Shown here in pieces: positions 24,884 through 32,237 of a stretch of DNA of 43,251 bases. The DNA is from Alphaproteobacteria bacterium. GTDB taxonomy: Bacteria > Pseudomonadota > Alphaproteobacteria > Ferrovibrionales > Ferrovibrionaceae. A model generated the notes under the pieces. That model did no database searches. It was given only the letters and a program-made list of their open reading frames with translations, and was not told the origin of the DNA. The DNA lies in contig JAGXRD010000010.1 of assembly GCA_018336035.1 (NCBI GenBank), positions 1 through 43,251 on the forward strand, in the 5' to 3' direction. Position numbers and translations under genes: made by a program. Every line of letters starts with the position of its first letter. The stretch's first letter is position 1.

Positions 24884-25915
24884 TCAGCTTCCAGTATTCA
24901 GCGGCAGATTGACGATGAGGTTCTGCGGCTTCAGCCGCAGCTTACCATGATGGTCCATCGCCATGCCGAGATAAACCGACCGGCCGGCCACGCGCGGCAG
25001 CATCAGCGACGGATCGCGGAATTCCAGCCGGAACAGCGCCAGCACCTGGCGCATATGATCCTCATCCACGCTCTGGCCTTCGTACAGCGCGTTCATGATC
25101 GCGGTCGAGGTGGTGTCGAGCCCGATATGCCAGACCCAGCGTTCGTCGCGGATGGTCTGCACCGGCGACACCTGCACGGCAGCCCCCGTCAGCCGCTCGA
25201 CCCAGGCCTCGATCACGCGGGCAAAGGCATCCTGGCCCGGCCGGGTGAAGCCGAAATCGAGTACGAAATCGTGCTTGTCGCTGCGCGCCCAGTAACCCGG
25301 CGCATTCTCCTTGGTCAGGATATCCATATCGACATCGCGCAGGGCCGTGCCGGATTTCGCCACCAGCGCGCCGAGCGAACCGAAGCCCTTTCCGGCCGAC
25401 AGCATCTCGACGGTTTCGTCATCGGCCAGCAGCATGCGGCTGTCCTGGATCGTCACCTTCTGCACGCGGAAAAACAGTTCGGCGGCGCGCGCCTGGAAGG
25501 CATTGTCGCGACCATCGAGCAGGTCGCGCAGGATGGCGGCGGCCAGATGATCGATGAACATGCCGGGCACGGCCGGTGCATCCGGGCGGAACAGGCCCAC
25601 GTAAGCGGCTTCCAGGCTGCCGCTTCTGATCAGGTGATCGCGGAAGCGCAGGAAGATGGCGTAATTCTCCTGCGCATCCGGATCGGCCAGTTTCGCCAGA
25701 TCGGCGCTGCCAATGTCGCGCAGCGGATCGCCCAGCAGCGCGGCATGCAGCGCGCGTTCAGCAGCGCAGGCCTCGTCGGGCGGCGCCATTTCCGGACGGC
25801 TCAGGTAAGCGCGGATGAAATCGCCGCTGACGCCCAGTCGCCCGTCGGCGCCGCGATCCAGCAGGTCATAGCCGCTGCTGATCCAGAAAGCTTCAGGCTT
25901 CGACTCTTCAGGCAT
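24884..25915 (-). CDS. DUF6352 family protein
   Basis: This 343-residue soluble protein starts MPEESKPEAFWISSGYDLLD (ATG 25915); the frame extends to 25993 but that part overlaps the DUF6505 gene. Marks are FWISSGYDLLDRG at the N-terminus, AGKGFGSLGALVAKSG mid-protein, and DERWVWHIGLDTTSTAIMN followed by FRLEFRDPSLMLPRVAGRSVY. No cofactor motif, signal or membrane span is seen. The function is unknown, and it is known to me only as a conserved neighbour of FDH accessory genes. The 8-bp overlap with DUF6505 suggests coupled translation. Confidence 0.82.
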   Translation of the reverse strand: MPEESKPEAFWISSGYDLLDRGADGRLGVSGDFIRAYLSRPEMAPPDEACAAERALHAALLGDPLRDIGSADLAKLADPDAQENYAIFLRFRDHLIRSGSLEAAYVGLFRPDAPAVPGMFIDHLAAAILRDLLDGRDNAFQARAAELFFRVQKVTIQDSRMLLADDETVEMLSAGKGFGSLGALVAKSGTALRDVDMDILTKENAPGYWARSDKHDFVLDFGFTRPGQDAFARVIEAWVERLTGAAVQVSPVQTIRDERWVWHIGLDTTSTAIMNALYEGQSVDEDHMRQVLALFRLEFRDPSLMLPRVAGRSVYLGMAMDHHGKLRLKPQNLIVNLPLNTGS

Positions 25916-26384
25916 CGGGGGTGATCTCCCAGATCTTGGCATGCGGCGCCTCGCCCGGCGGCTGCACGATGCGGAACTGCTCGCGGATCGCATCGCCTTC
26001 GATGAAGCGGCTCAGACTCAGCAGCGTGTTGATCGGATGCTCGCAGAGCGAAGCGGCATAATCGATCTCTTCCTTGGCGGCGGCTTTGGCGGTGGCGAAA
26101 TCCGGCGCGCCAAATTCCTGCTGCAGATGCCGCGCCAGCGCCTCGATCACCGCGTCATACTCGTCGCGCTCGATGGTCGCGACCGTCACCAGCGTCGACC
26201 AGCCGAAACTGTCGAGCCCGAGAAAGCCATTGGCAAAGGCCTGGCGCTCCTGTCGGCTCAGCTGTTCCGGATCGGCATCGGCAAACACAAAGGTGCCGGG
26301 CACCGCCCATTCGCCGGGATCGGCGGCTTCCGGGAAGACGCGCGTATCGGACTCATCGAAACGAATGGTGCGCAGTAATTTCAC
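25908..26384 (-). CDS. DUF6505 family protein
   Basis: This 158-residue soluble protein begins [20 protein letters not shown] and includes WAVPGTFVFADADPE and GFLGLDSFGWSTLVTVA, which match DUF6505. It overlaps the ligase-like gene by ATGA (4 bp) and DUF6352 by 8 bp, so it is translated in a coupled series. No catalytic motif is evident. Its function is unknown. The tight packing with FDH maturation genes is the main clue. Confidence 0.82.
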   Translation of the reverse strand: MKLLRTIRFDESDTRVFPEAADPGEWAVPGTFVFADADPEQLSRQERQAFANGFLGLDSFGWSTLVTVATIERDEYDAVIEALARHLQQEFGAPDFATAKAAAKEEIDYAASLCEHPINTLLSLSRFIEGDAIREQFRIVQPPGEAPHAKIWEITPDA

Positions 26385-27106
26385 GACACGGCTCCCGTAA
26401 TCTCGGGCAATTCCCAGGTCGGCTGCCGCAGGCGATCACGCAGGTTGAAGATGGTCTTCGCGCCGCCGCTGTCCAGCGCGGCATCGCCATTCGGCTCGAT
26501 CTTCAGCGCCTTGTCGTCCAGATCATGCAGCACGGCGCGGCGCACCGGCTCAAACCCCTGTTCCTGCCAGCGATCCAGCCAGTGCAGCAGATGCCGGCCG
26601 AAGGATTCCACCAGCCGCGGCACGGTCACTTCGCCGCAGCCTTCCTCATGCAGGTTGGTATAGACCAGATCGGCGCCCGGATCGTCGTCGCCTTCGGCGC
26701 CCACCATCTGCACGGTAATGCCCAGCACCAGCCAGTCGGGCACGTCGCGCATGCCTTCCTTGTCCACCAACGGGCCATGCGCCACGCGCACGCCGCCGAC
26801 GCAGGCGGCATTCACCATCAGGCGGTCCGGCCAGCCGAGGCTGATCGGCGTTTCGGCCGGCGCCAGTGCGGCCAGCCCGTCATGCAGGCCCAGCAGCCCG
26901 ACATAGCCGAGCGTCAGCGCCGCCTGCACCGGATCGAGCGGACGCAGCACGAGCGCAGCCTCGCAGCGGTCATGGCGCTCCACCATCAGCATGAAGCCGT
27001 CGGCGGCGCCATCCTGCGCGGCCTTGCAGGCGGTGGCAAAGGCATCCGCGGCGCAGAGTCGCAATGTGTAGCCCGGCGGCAGCTCGGGCCAGTCTTCCGG
27101 CATCAT
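26381..27106 (-). CDS. Degenerate biotin/lipoate ligase-family protein (DUF4444)
   Basis: This 241-residue protein resembles the biotin/lipoate ligase fold over about 1-180 ([39 protein letters not shown]) and has a DUF4444-like C-terminal part ([19 protein letters not shown]). In active ligases a lysine follows the WPND segment (K-V/L-x-G-I); here that position appears to be Cys in AACVGGVR. The biotinyl-AMP loop GRGRxGR is also not visible. It may bind, not ligate, a cofactor, or act in FDH maturation. It lies between mobA (4-bp overlap) and DUF6505. Confidence 0.78.
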   Translation of the reverse strand: MMPEDWPELPPGYTLRLCAADAFATACKAAQDGAADGFMLMVERHDRCEAALVLRPLDPVQAALTLGYVGLLGLHDGLAALAPAETPISLGWPDRLMVNAACVGGVRVAHGPLVDKEGMRDVPDWLVLGITVQMVGAEGDDDPGADLVYTNLHEEGCGEVTVPRLVESFGRHLLHWLDRWQEQGFEPVRRAVLHDLDDKALKIEPNGDAALDSGGAKTIFNLRDRLRQPTWELPEITGAVS

Positions 27107-27729
27107 GCCGCATCTCCATGCAGGGCCAGCAGCCTTTCGGCTTCGGCCAGGTCTTCCGGCGCATTCGCATTGAAAAAGGGATCGACCGGAAGCGCCGCGA
27201 ACTCTACCTGCACCAGTTTATGCCGCGCCGTCCAGCGGTCCACCTTGCGGATATCTTCTTCCACCACGGCGCGGTGCAGGTCGTCATACAGCCGCACCGG
27301 CCACAGCCCGACCACCGGATAGGCCTGTCCCGCTGAAACAGCACAGGCGAGATCGGCGCTGGCCTGCGCCCGCGCGGCCACCATGCGCGCCACCAGGTCG
27401 CGCGGCAGGAAGGGGCCATCGCCCGGCACGGTGACAATATCGGTGATCTCGGGACGATGCGCGCGCGCCCAGGCCAGGCCGGCCAGAACGCCCGCCAGCG
27501 GACCCACAAAGCCTTCGACGGCATCGCCCGCCACCGGCAGGTTCCAGGCGGCAAACCGCGCCGGATCGCCATTGGCATTGAGGATCACGCCATCCACCTG
27601 CGGCGCCAGGCGGTCGAGAATGCGATTGAGGATCGGTTTGCCGCCGAGCTGCTGCAACCCCTTGTCGCCGCCGCCCATGCGGCGCGCCAGCCCGCCGGCC
27701 AGCACCACGCCGAGAATCTTCTCTGACAT
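27103..27729 (-). CDS. mobA: Molybdenum cofactor guanylyltransferase MobA
   Basis: This 208-residue nucleotidyltransferase has the signature [16 protein letters not shown] near the N-terminus, NANGDPARF, and VPGDGPFLP (metal-binding Asp). It joins GMP to Mo-molybdopterin to form the MGD cofactor needed by FdhA. The start is ATG 27729; an adjacent TTG codon before it is less likely. The ATG overlaps the fdhD stop by one base (TGATG), and its own stop overlaps the ligase-like gene. It completes the cofactor set with mobB and moeA at 12-14 kb. Confidence 0.94.
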   Translation of the reverse strand: MSEKILGVVLAGGLARRMGGGDKGLQQLGGKPILNRILDRLAPQVDGVILNANGDPARFAAWNLPVAGDAVEGFVGPLAGVLAGLAWARAHRPEITDIVTVPGDGPFLPRDLVARMVAARAQASADLACAVSAGQAYPVVGLWPVRLYDDLHRAVVEEDIRKVDRWTARHKLVQVEFAALPVDPFFNANAPEDLAEAERLLALHGDAA

Positions 27730-28625
27730 CAATCCGCTGCCTCACCGTCGCTGCCGCCCTTGCGCTGGCTGCGTTTGTCCTCGTCGCCCACCGTCGAAGG
27801 ATCGGCGTCAAAGCGCAGCCGTTCGGTGCCGCTGAGTGCGACAAAGCGCTTGCCCTTGGCGCGGCCGATCAGCGTCATGCCGATCTGGCGCGCCAGCTGC
27901 ACGCCCCAGGCGGTGAAGCCCGAGCGGCTGATCAGGATCGGAATCCCCATCTGCGCCGTCTTGATCACCATCTCCGAGGTCAGGCGCCCGGTGGTGTACA
28001 TGATCTTGCCGGCGGCTGAAATGCCATGCACGCGCATATAGCCGGCGATCTTGTCGATGGCATTATGCCGCCCGACATCTTCCATATAGATCAGCGGCCG
28101 CTCGCCCTCGCACAGCACGCAGCCATGGATCGCGCCGGCCTCAAGATACAGCGACGGCGTCAGGTTGATCTGTTTCGACAGGCTGTAGATCCACGAGGTC
28201 TTCAGCTCGGCCTGGCGGTCGAGCGCCACGCTCTCCACCGCCTCCATCATGTTGCCGAAGACGGTGCCCTGGGCGCAGCCTGAGGTCTGGGTCTTTTTCT
28301 TCAGCCGCTCTTCGTAATCGGTACGGCGCGCGGTGCGCACCACGATGGTGTCGATCTCGGTGTCGAAATCGATACCGGTGACCTCGTCGTCAGGCAGCAG
28401 CATGCGCTGGTTGATCAGATAACCCAGCGCGAGGAAATTCGGATAGTCGCCGATCGTCATCATGGTGACGATTTCCTGCCCGTTGAGGAACAGGGTGAGC
28501 GGACGCTCGACCGGCACCCGCGTCTCGACCCCGCGGCCATCCTGGTCGAGGCCCTGCACGGCTTCGGTAAGCGCGGGATTCTGCGGATCGGGCTGGACGA
28601 GATAATCGGAGGGCATGGGCTTCAT
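27729..28625 (-). CDS. fdhD: Formate dehydrogenase accessory sulfurtransferase FdhD
   Basis: This 298-residue protein carries sulfur from IscS to the FDH molybdenum site. Family motifs are visible: [54 protein letters not shown] and [19 protein letters not shown]. The mobile-loop CxxC of E. coli FdhD is reduced here to one cysteine (SGCAQGT). A CxxC occurs elsewhere, in HGCVLC. It heads the long accessory operon. A TATAAT hexamer on the minus strand (28634-28629) ends only 4 bp before the ATG, so a leaderless start or use of ATG 28616 is possible. Confidence 0.94.
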   Translation of the reverse strand: MKPMPSDYLVQPDPQNPALTEAVQGLDQDGRGVETRVPVERPLTLFLNGQEIVTMMTIGDYPNFLALGYLINQRMLLPDDEVTGIDFDTEIDTIVVRTARRTDYEERLKKKTQTSGCAQGTVFGNMMEAVESVALDRQAELKTSWIYSLSKQINLTPSLYLEAGAIHGCVLCEGERPLIYMEDVGRHNAIDKIAGYMRVHGISAAGKIMYTTGRLTSEMVIKTAQMGIPILISRSGFTAWGVQLARQIGMTLIGRAKGKRFVALSGTERLRFDADPSTVGDEDKRSQRKGGSDGEAAD

Positions 28626-28818
28626 GCCATTATATTAAGGCAGAAGACGGTGAGAGGCGACGTGCTGCCGGAAAATTGAGCGCTGCCGGAAGGAAGAGAA
28701 ATCTTCGGCTGGGCGCACAGATTTTTCAGTCTGTTAGCGCGCCTGAGTACCATCGTTGTAGCTAAACTATAGCTAAGGACAGACCATAAATGATGCTGCG
28801 CCGCCGTCCGCCGGGGCT
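28626..28818. other. Non-coding gap between fdhD and dinD
   Basis: This 193-bp stretch is lower in GC than its flanks. It holds a minus-strand TATAAT (28629-28634) close to fdhD and a direct repeat TAGCTAA at 28759-28765 and 28770-28776. I see no ORF, RNA gene or copy of the tRNA-Arg 3' end here. Confidence 0.5.
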
Positions 28819-29676
28819 TTAGGCTTTGGCTGCGAGCTTCTTCTGATTCCGCAGCCGCTTCTGGACTTCCTTGATCGGCGCTTCAAGCTGCAGTTTCTCC
28901 AACATCGTCGCGCCGCTTTCTTCCATCGCTTTGCGCACCTGCTTAGCGACCGCCAAATTGGTGTCGATAGCGCGCTGCTCGCCTTGGATGTTATCTTTCT
29001 TGATGACGTTGGCGGCGAGGTTCATCTGGAAGTCGTGAGCCGACAGTTCCAAGAGGCCCGCACGGTCGAGCAAGTCGTCTTTCTCGCCAAGACCCTTCAC
29101 AGACTTCACTTGGCGCAGGTTCATGCCATAGAGGCCTTGGTAGCGCGCGTTGTGAAAAAGCGGCTGCTTCTTGCTGGTGACACCGGCCTCGGCAGCGGCA
29201 CCGCTCACCGCCTTTGCGGACTTCCTGACCTTCTCACGTAACTCAATACGTTTCTCATCCCCGCTGCGTTCGGGCACGGCGGAGGTCTCGTCCTGAAGCT
29301 CGACCCGGCGGGTCTGGACAGTAAAGTAGGCCTGCGCTGCCGCAATCTCTGGTTTTGCAGGATCACCATTCATTGCAATCAGATAGCAAGCGGCACGTGT
29401 GAGGTAGTAGTCCACGCCCTCCCGTGTGGCACCGCGCCCCACCCCCATCATTTTGCTTGCATGAGCAATATGATGGGACGGGCTAATGCCATTAACCTCT
29501 AGGGACGCCTTAGCACGCTCGATTACGGGCAAAAACTTGTCCCATGCGGGATAGCCCAACAGACCGTGAATATCACGGGCCTTCCAGTACTCAGTACCGT
29601 CAGCAGTTGTTCTCTTTACCGCCTCTAACGAGCCGATTGTGGAGCTATACACGGGATTGGACACAAGTTCCTGCAT
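28819..29676 (-). CDS. dinD: DNA damage-inducible protein D (DinD)
   Basis: This 285-residue protein matches DinD: a BRO-N/antirepressor-like N-terminal region (GTEYWKARDIHGLLGYPAWD), ATREGVDYYLTRAACYLIAMNGD, and the C-terminal LYGMNLRQVKSVKGLGEKDD plus LSAHDFQMNLAANVI. E. coli DinD is an SOS gene product reported to disassemble RecA filaments. The start is placed at ATG 29676 for its length and weak GAGACGG site; in-frame ATGs at 29712 and 29715 would add 12-13 residues and overlap the -10 of the divergent gene. Codon choice and GC look unlike the neighbours, suggesting transfer. Confidence 0.87.
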   Translation of the reverse strand: MQELVSNPVYSSTIGSLEAVKRTTADGTEYWKARDIHGLLGYPAWDKFLPVIERAKASLEVNGISPSHHIAHASKMMGVGRGATREGVDYYLTRAACYLIAMNGDPAKPEIAAAQAYFTVQTRRVELQDETSAVPERSGDEKRIELREKVRKSAKAVSGAAAEAGVTSKKQPLFHNARYQGLYGMNLRQVKSVKGLGEKDDLLDRAGLLELSAHDFQMNLAANVIKKDNIQGEQRAIDTNLAVAKQVRKAMEESGATMLEKLQLEAPIKEVQKRLRNQKKLAAKA

Positions 29677-29692
29677 CGTTGCACCGTCTCGC

Positions 29693-29720
29693 TTGCCTGT
29701 ATGGTACACCATCATATAAC
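29693..29720 (+). promoter_or_regulatory. Candidate promoter for the SSB-tip protein gene
   Basis: TTGCCT (29693-29698), a 16-bp spacer, and TATAAC (29715-29720) precede the gene at 29746. The imperfect palindrome ATGGT-AC-ACCAT (29701-29712) lies in the spacer and could be an operator shared with the divergent dinD. Confidence 0.45.
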
Positions 29721-29745
29721 ATACATCCCATACGGGAGTCGAGCC

Positions 29746-30309
29746 ATGTCTGAAAGACAGAAAATTCTAGAGCGCCTGCGGAAGAAAGAGCAGGAAATTC
29801 AAACTCTTGAAGATCGTATCCGAGCCGCAAGGGTGTATGTCCAGGCGCTCCAGGATGTGCTTAAGCTCATGGGTACAGGTGGTACCGAAACCCTATCCCC
29901 GGAGTCGGTCCTGAAGGCTGGCAGTGCCGTTGCATTGGCGCGGGAAATCATCCTAAAGCGTGGCAGCCCGGTCCATATTAGTGAAATAATTGAAGCACTT
30001 GGTAAGGAACCTAGTCGGGAGACAAGAGCCTCTCTCACTAGCTCGCTAGCGGCTTATGTGCGGCGTGGAGAAATATTTACTCGCCCTGCTCCCAACACAT
30101 TCGGGCTGGTAGAGCTTGGCCATGACGCGGTTAGCGATAGTGAGGATGAACTGCCTGTTGGCTTCGGCAAAGATCCGGTTCCGCCACCGCCACCCCCGCC
30201 TCCGCGTAATCCGGCTCCTCCGCCACCACCGCGTAGTCCAGTGCCGCCGCCGCCACTACGGCCAGCACCGCCAAAGCCGTTTGATGACGACGACGAGATT
30301 CCCTTCTAG
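29746..30309 (+). CDS. Coiled-coil/winged-helix protein with SSB-like acidic tip
   Basis: This 187-residue protein is not a recognised named protein. Residues 1-45 look like a coiled coil (ERLRKKEQEIQTLEDRIRAA). Residues about 55-122 resemble a HARE-HTH-type winged helix (AREIILKRGSPVHISEIIEA ... YVRRGEIFTRP). Residues 125-137 are acidic, and about 145-177 are a polyproline linker. The protein ends PFDDDDEIPF, which closely matches the C-terminal tip of alphaproteobacterial SSB (DDEIPF). In SSB that tip docks RecQ, RecO, PriA and others. ATG 29746 has GGGAG 7 nt upstream. It diverges from dinD, so a role in DNA repair, replication or defence is inferred. Confidence 0.8.
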   Translation: MSERQKILERLRKKEQEIQTLEDRIRAARVYVQALQDVLKLMGTGGTETLSPESVLKAGSAVALAREIILKRGSPVHISEIIEALGKEPSRETRASLTSSLAAYVRRGEIFTRPAPNTFGLVELGHDAVSDSEDELPVGFGKDPVPPPPPPPPRNPAPPPPPRSPVPPPPLRPAPPKPFDDDDEIPF

Positions 30310-30546
30310 CGCGAGAGTTCATAGCCCGCTTAGGACAGACTTTCGCGCTCCGCGTATCACGGGCTTTAGCTGTTGACGCACCCGCTCTCAGCCGATGGCG
30401 AACGTCAGTGCCATAGGCAACAGCGCGGATGGCGGAATGCTACGTTGTTACGCGGAAACGAAGCGTACGGTTCTACGCGCGTTATCGGGCTTCGACCGAG
30501 TGCATGACATGGGGTAAAAAAGGCTTGCGCTTCACATGATCTAAAT
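30310..30546. other. Non-coding gap beside tRNA-Arg
   Basis: This 237-bp stretch follows the SSB-tip gene and adjoins the 3' end of tRNA-Arg. I see no ORF with a ribosome site, no integrase fragment and no hairpin terminator beyond a minus-strand T6 run at 30514-30522. It could be island debris. Confidence 0.4.
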
Positions 30547-30623
30547 TGGCGTCCCCGGAGAGATTCGAACTCCCGACCCGCTGCTTAGGACGCAGCCGCT
30601 CTATCCAGCTGAGCTACGGAGAC
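30547..30623 (-). tRNA. tRNA-Arg (anticodon CCT)
   Basis: The minus strand folds into a 77-nt cloverleaf including an encoded CCA. The acceptor is GTCTCCG/CGGGGAC with one G-T pair, the D stem GCTC/GAGC, the anticodon stem GCTGC/GCAGC with loop GTCCTAA (anticodon CCT at 30587-30589), and the T arm has loop TTCGAAT. tRNA-Arg genes are common integration sites. The 3' end faces the accessory patch with dinD. Confidence 0.96.
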
Positions 30624-30708
30624 GCATGCGGCGGACCCTAACGCCTGTCCCCGCCAGCCGCAACCGCCGCACTGCAGCAACCCGCAATGGACCGGGGATT
30701 TCCGCGCC

Positions 30709-30744
30709 GTCATTTGGCCCGTCATATGGCCCATCATATGGCTG
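30709..30744. repeat. 12-bp tandem repeat, three copies
   Basis: GTCATTTGGCCC, GTCATATGGCCC and ATCATATGGCTG stand head to tail, differing by one to three bases. They lie in the gap between tRNA-Arg (whose promoter lies on this side) and the unknown gene at 30858. Confidence 0.8.
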
Positions 30745-30857
30745 GCGCGGCATATCCGAAAAGTAACTGCATGCCGCCGCCGGCGCGGTGGCAGAGTGCG
30801 CCTCGCCGGATGTCCGATCCCTGTCAGCCAGGATCGCCGGCAGCAGCGAGGAGCGCC

Positions 30858-31352
30858 ATGTCGCAGACCTATATCGATCTTGCCCGCCAGCATCTGCATG
30901 ACGGCGCCAGCTTTATCGGCGCAGCCTCGATCACCCCCGCCATGACCGCCGGCGTCGCGCCGCTGGAAGACTGGATCGCCGCGATCGAGAATGCCTATCA
31001 CGGCCTGCTCTGCCTGGTGGCCGCCCAGGCCAACCTGCATGCCATCGCACCGCTCACGGCAGTCGACCTGCAGGCGATCAGCGAAGAGCGCGGCATCGGC
31101 CAGCATGTGCGTGACCTGCTCGGACCTTATTCCATTGGCCATTATTCGCCGCTGGCGAAACTGCCGGTGGCCGAACGGCTGCAGTTCCTCGGCCTGATCG
31201 TGCTCGAACTTCAGGTGGTGCAGGGCGATCTGGTCGCTCAGCAGCGCGACTGGGTGCTCGATGCCGTGGCGATGAGCGATATCGACGCCGCCATGCAGCG
31301 TCTGCTCACCGCCCTGCGCCTGGCCGAAACCGGCACGCAGCTGCGCCTGTGA
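30858..31352 (+). CDS. Uncharacterised 164-residue protein
   Basis: I do not recognise a family. The protein is mostly helical and lacks a signal peptide or membrane span. It starts MSQTYIDLARQHLHDGASFI and includes EDWIAAIENAYHGLLCLVAA and LGLIVLELQVVQGDLVAQQR. The pattern suggests a four-helix bundle of about 150 residues. ATG 30858 has GAGGAG upstream; an ORF extension to 30687 is repeat-rich and rejected. It is flanked by tRNA-Arg and, convergent, another unknown gene. Confidence 0.72.
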   Translation: MSQTYIDLARQHLHDGASFIGAASITPAMTAGVAPLEDWIAAIENAYHGLLCLVAAQANLHAIAPLTAVDLQAISEERGIGQHVRDLLGPYSIGHYSPLAKLPVAERLQFLGLIVLELQVVQGDLVAQQRDWVLDAVAMSDIDAAMQRLLTALRLAETGTQLRL

Positions 31353-31358
31353 TCTGAC

Positions 31359-32024
31359 CTAGCCAAGCCCGCGCGCGCGCAGTTCTTCGCCGAAGCGCTG
31401 CACGCCGGCTTCCAGCATGTCCATATGCGCCGGCTTGTTATAGGGCCGGTTGGCCTCGATCCCTCGCAGCAGGCGGTCGATCAGGTCGCCCCAGTCGAAA
31501 TCCTCCGAGGCCAGCTCGCCAGCACCGCCCGACATCATCAGCGGCAGGCCGATATGGCCGCTCAGGCTCATCCGGTCGGAATCGCTCATCTCGGCCGTGG
31601 CGGCAGCCCAGGCCTCCTTCGCGGCCTGCGGCGCATTCGGCGGCGGAAAGCTCATCATCTTTCCAATGCCGACCTCGACGATGCCGTCATTGTTCAGGTC
31701 GACCTGGGCCGCATGGTCCAGCAGCAGGTTGGCCGCGCCTTCCTCCGACAGCGCCGCGACATTGATCGTGCTCACCAGGCCCTTGGCCTGCTGCAGCAGC
31801 GCCAGGTCCTGCGCGCTTAAACCGGCCAGAAAGCCTTTCGCGCCGCCGCTCGCCACACTGGCACTGCCGTTGTCGCGGAGCGCATCCACCGCCGCCTGTT
31901 TGCCGGCCAGGTCCTGCGTCGAAAGCCGGCCGTCATACAGCATGGCAGCGAAGTCGCCGCTGTAGGATCGCTTGGCATTGCCAGTCTGGCTGATCTGGCC
32001 AAGGCTGTCGGTGTCAATCCGCAT
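31359..32024 (-). CDS. Uncharacterised protein with EF-hand-like loop
   Basis: This 221-residue protein starts MRIDTDSLGQISQTGNAKRS and has no signal peptide. Around residue 120 the segment DLNNDGIVEVGIG has the Asp-x-Asn-x-Asp-Gly spacing of a single EF-hand or dockerin-like calcium loop. The N-terminal half (SYSGDFAAMLYDGRLSTQD, GFLAGLSAQDLALLQQAKGL) resembles flexible secreted or flagellar-associated proteins, but I cannot assign a family. It converges on the gene at 30858. The start is chosen at ATG 32024, after GAGGGGA at a somewhat long spacing. Confidence 0.68.
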   Translation of the reverse strand: MRIDTDSLGQISQTGNAKRSYSGDFAAMLYDGRLSTQDLAGKQAAVDALRDNGSASVASGGAKGFLAGLSAQDLALLQQAKGLVSTINVAALSEEGAANLLLDHAAQVDLNNDGIVEVGIGKMMSFPPPNAPQAAKEAWAAATAEMSDSDRMSLSGHIGLPLMMSGGAGELASEDFDWGDLIDRLLRGIEANRPYNKPAHMDMLEAGVQRFGEELRARGLG

Positions 32025-32120
32025 GATGGTTAATCCCCTCTGAAATCCCGCATCGCCGCATGGCAAAGCCTGCCGGGCCGGACGCGGCGCGGGCAAAATC
32101 TGCCGGCACGGCAACGCAGC

Positions 32121-32145
32121 GAAACCCGCATGACATGCGGCTTTC
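32121..32145. repeat. Inverted repeat upstream of the EF-hand-like gene
   Basis: CCGCATG-A-CATGCGG (32126-32140) is flanked by GAAA and TTTC, giving a near-perfect 25-bp palindrome with one mismatched pair. It lies in the 213-bp gap between two minus-strand genes and could be an operator or terminator. Confidence 0.6.
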
Positions 32146-32237
32146 ACTGTGTCGTCGTGCTGCGACAGGAGAGACGGAGCAATCCTTATGCCAGGATCGC
32201 TGACCCCTCAGGGTTTACAGACAGGGTAAATAAAGCC

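Noticed and set aside
29667-29681. GTTC-N7-GTTG near the dinD start as an SOS box
   Set aside because: One mismatch to the consensus and it overlaps the likely start codon. Such a near-match is expected by chance often enough that I do not list it as a site.
30310-30546. Integrase remnant next to tRNA-Arg
   Set aside because: No frame shows tyrosine-recombinase residues and no tRNA-end repeat was found.
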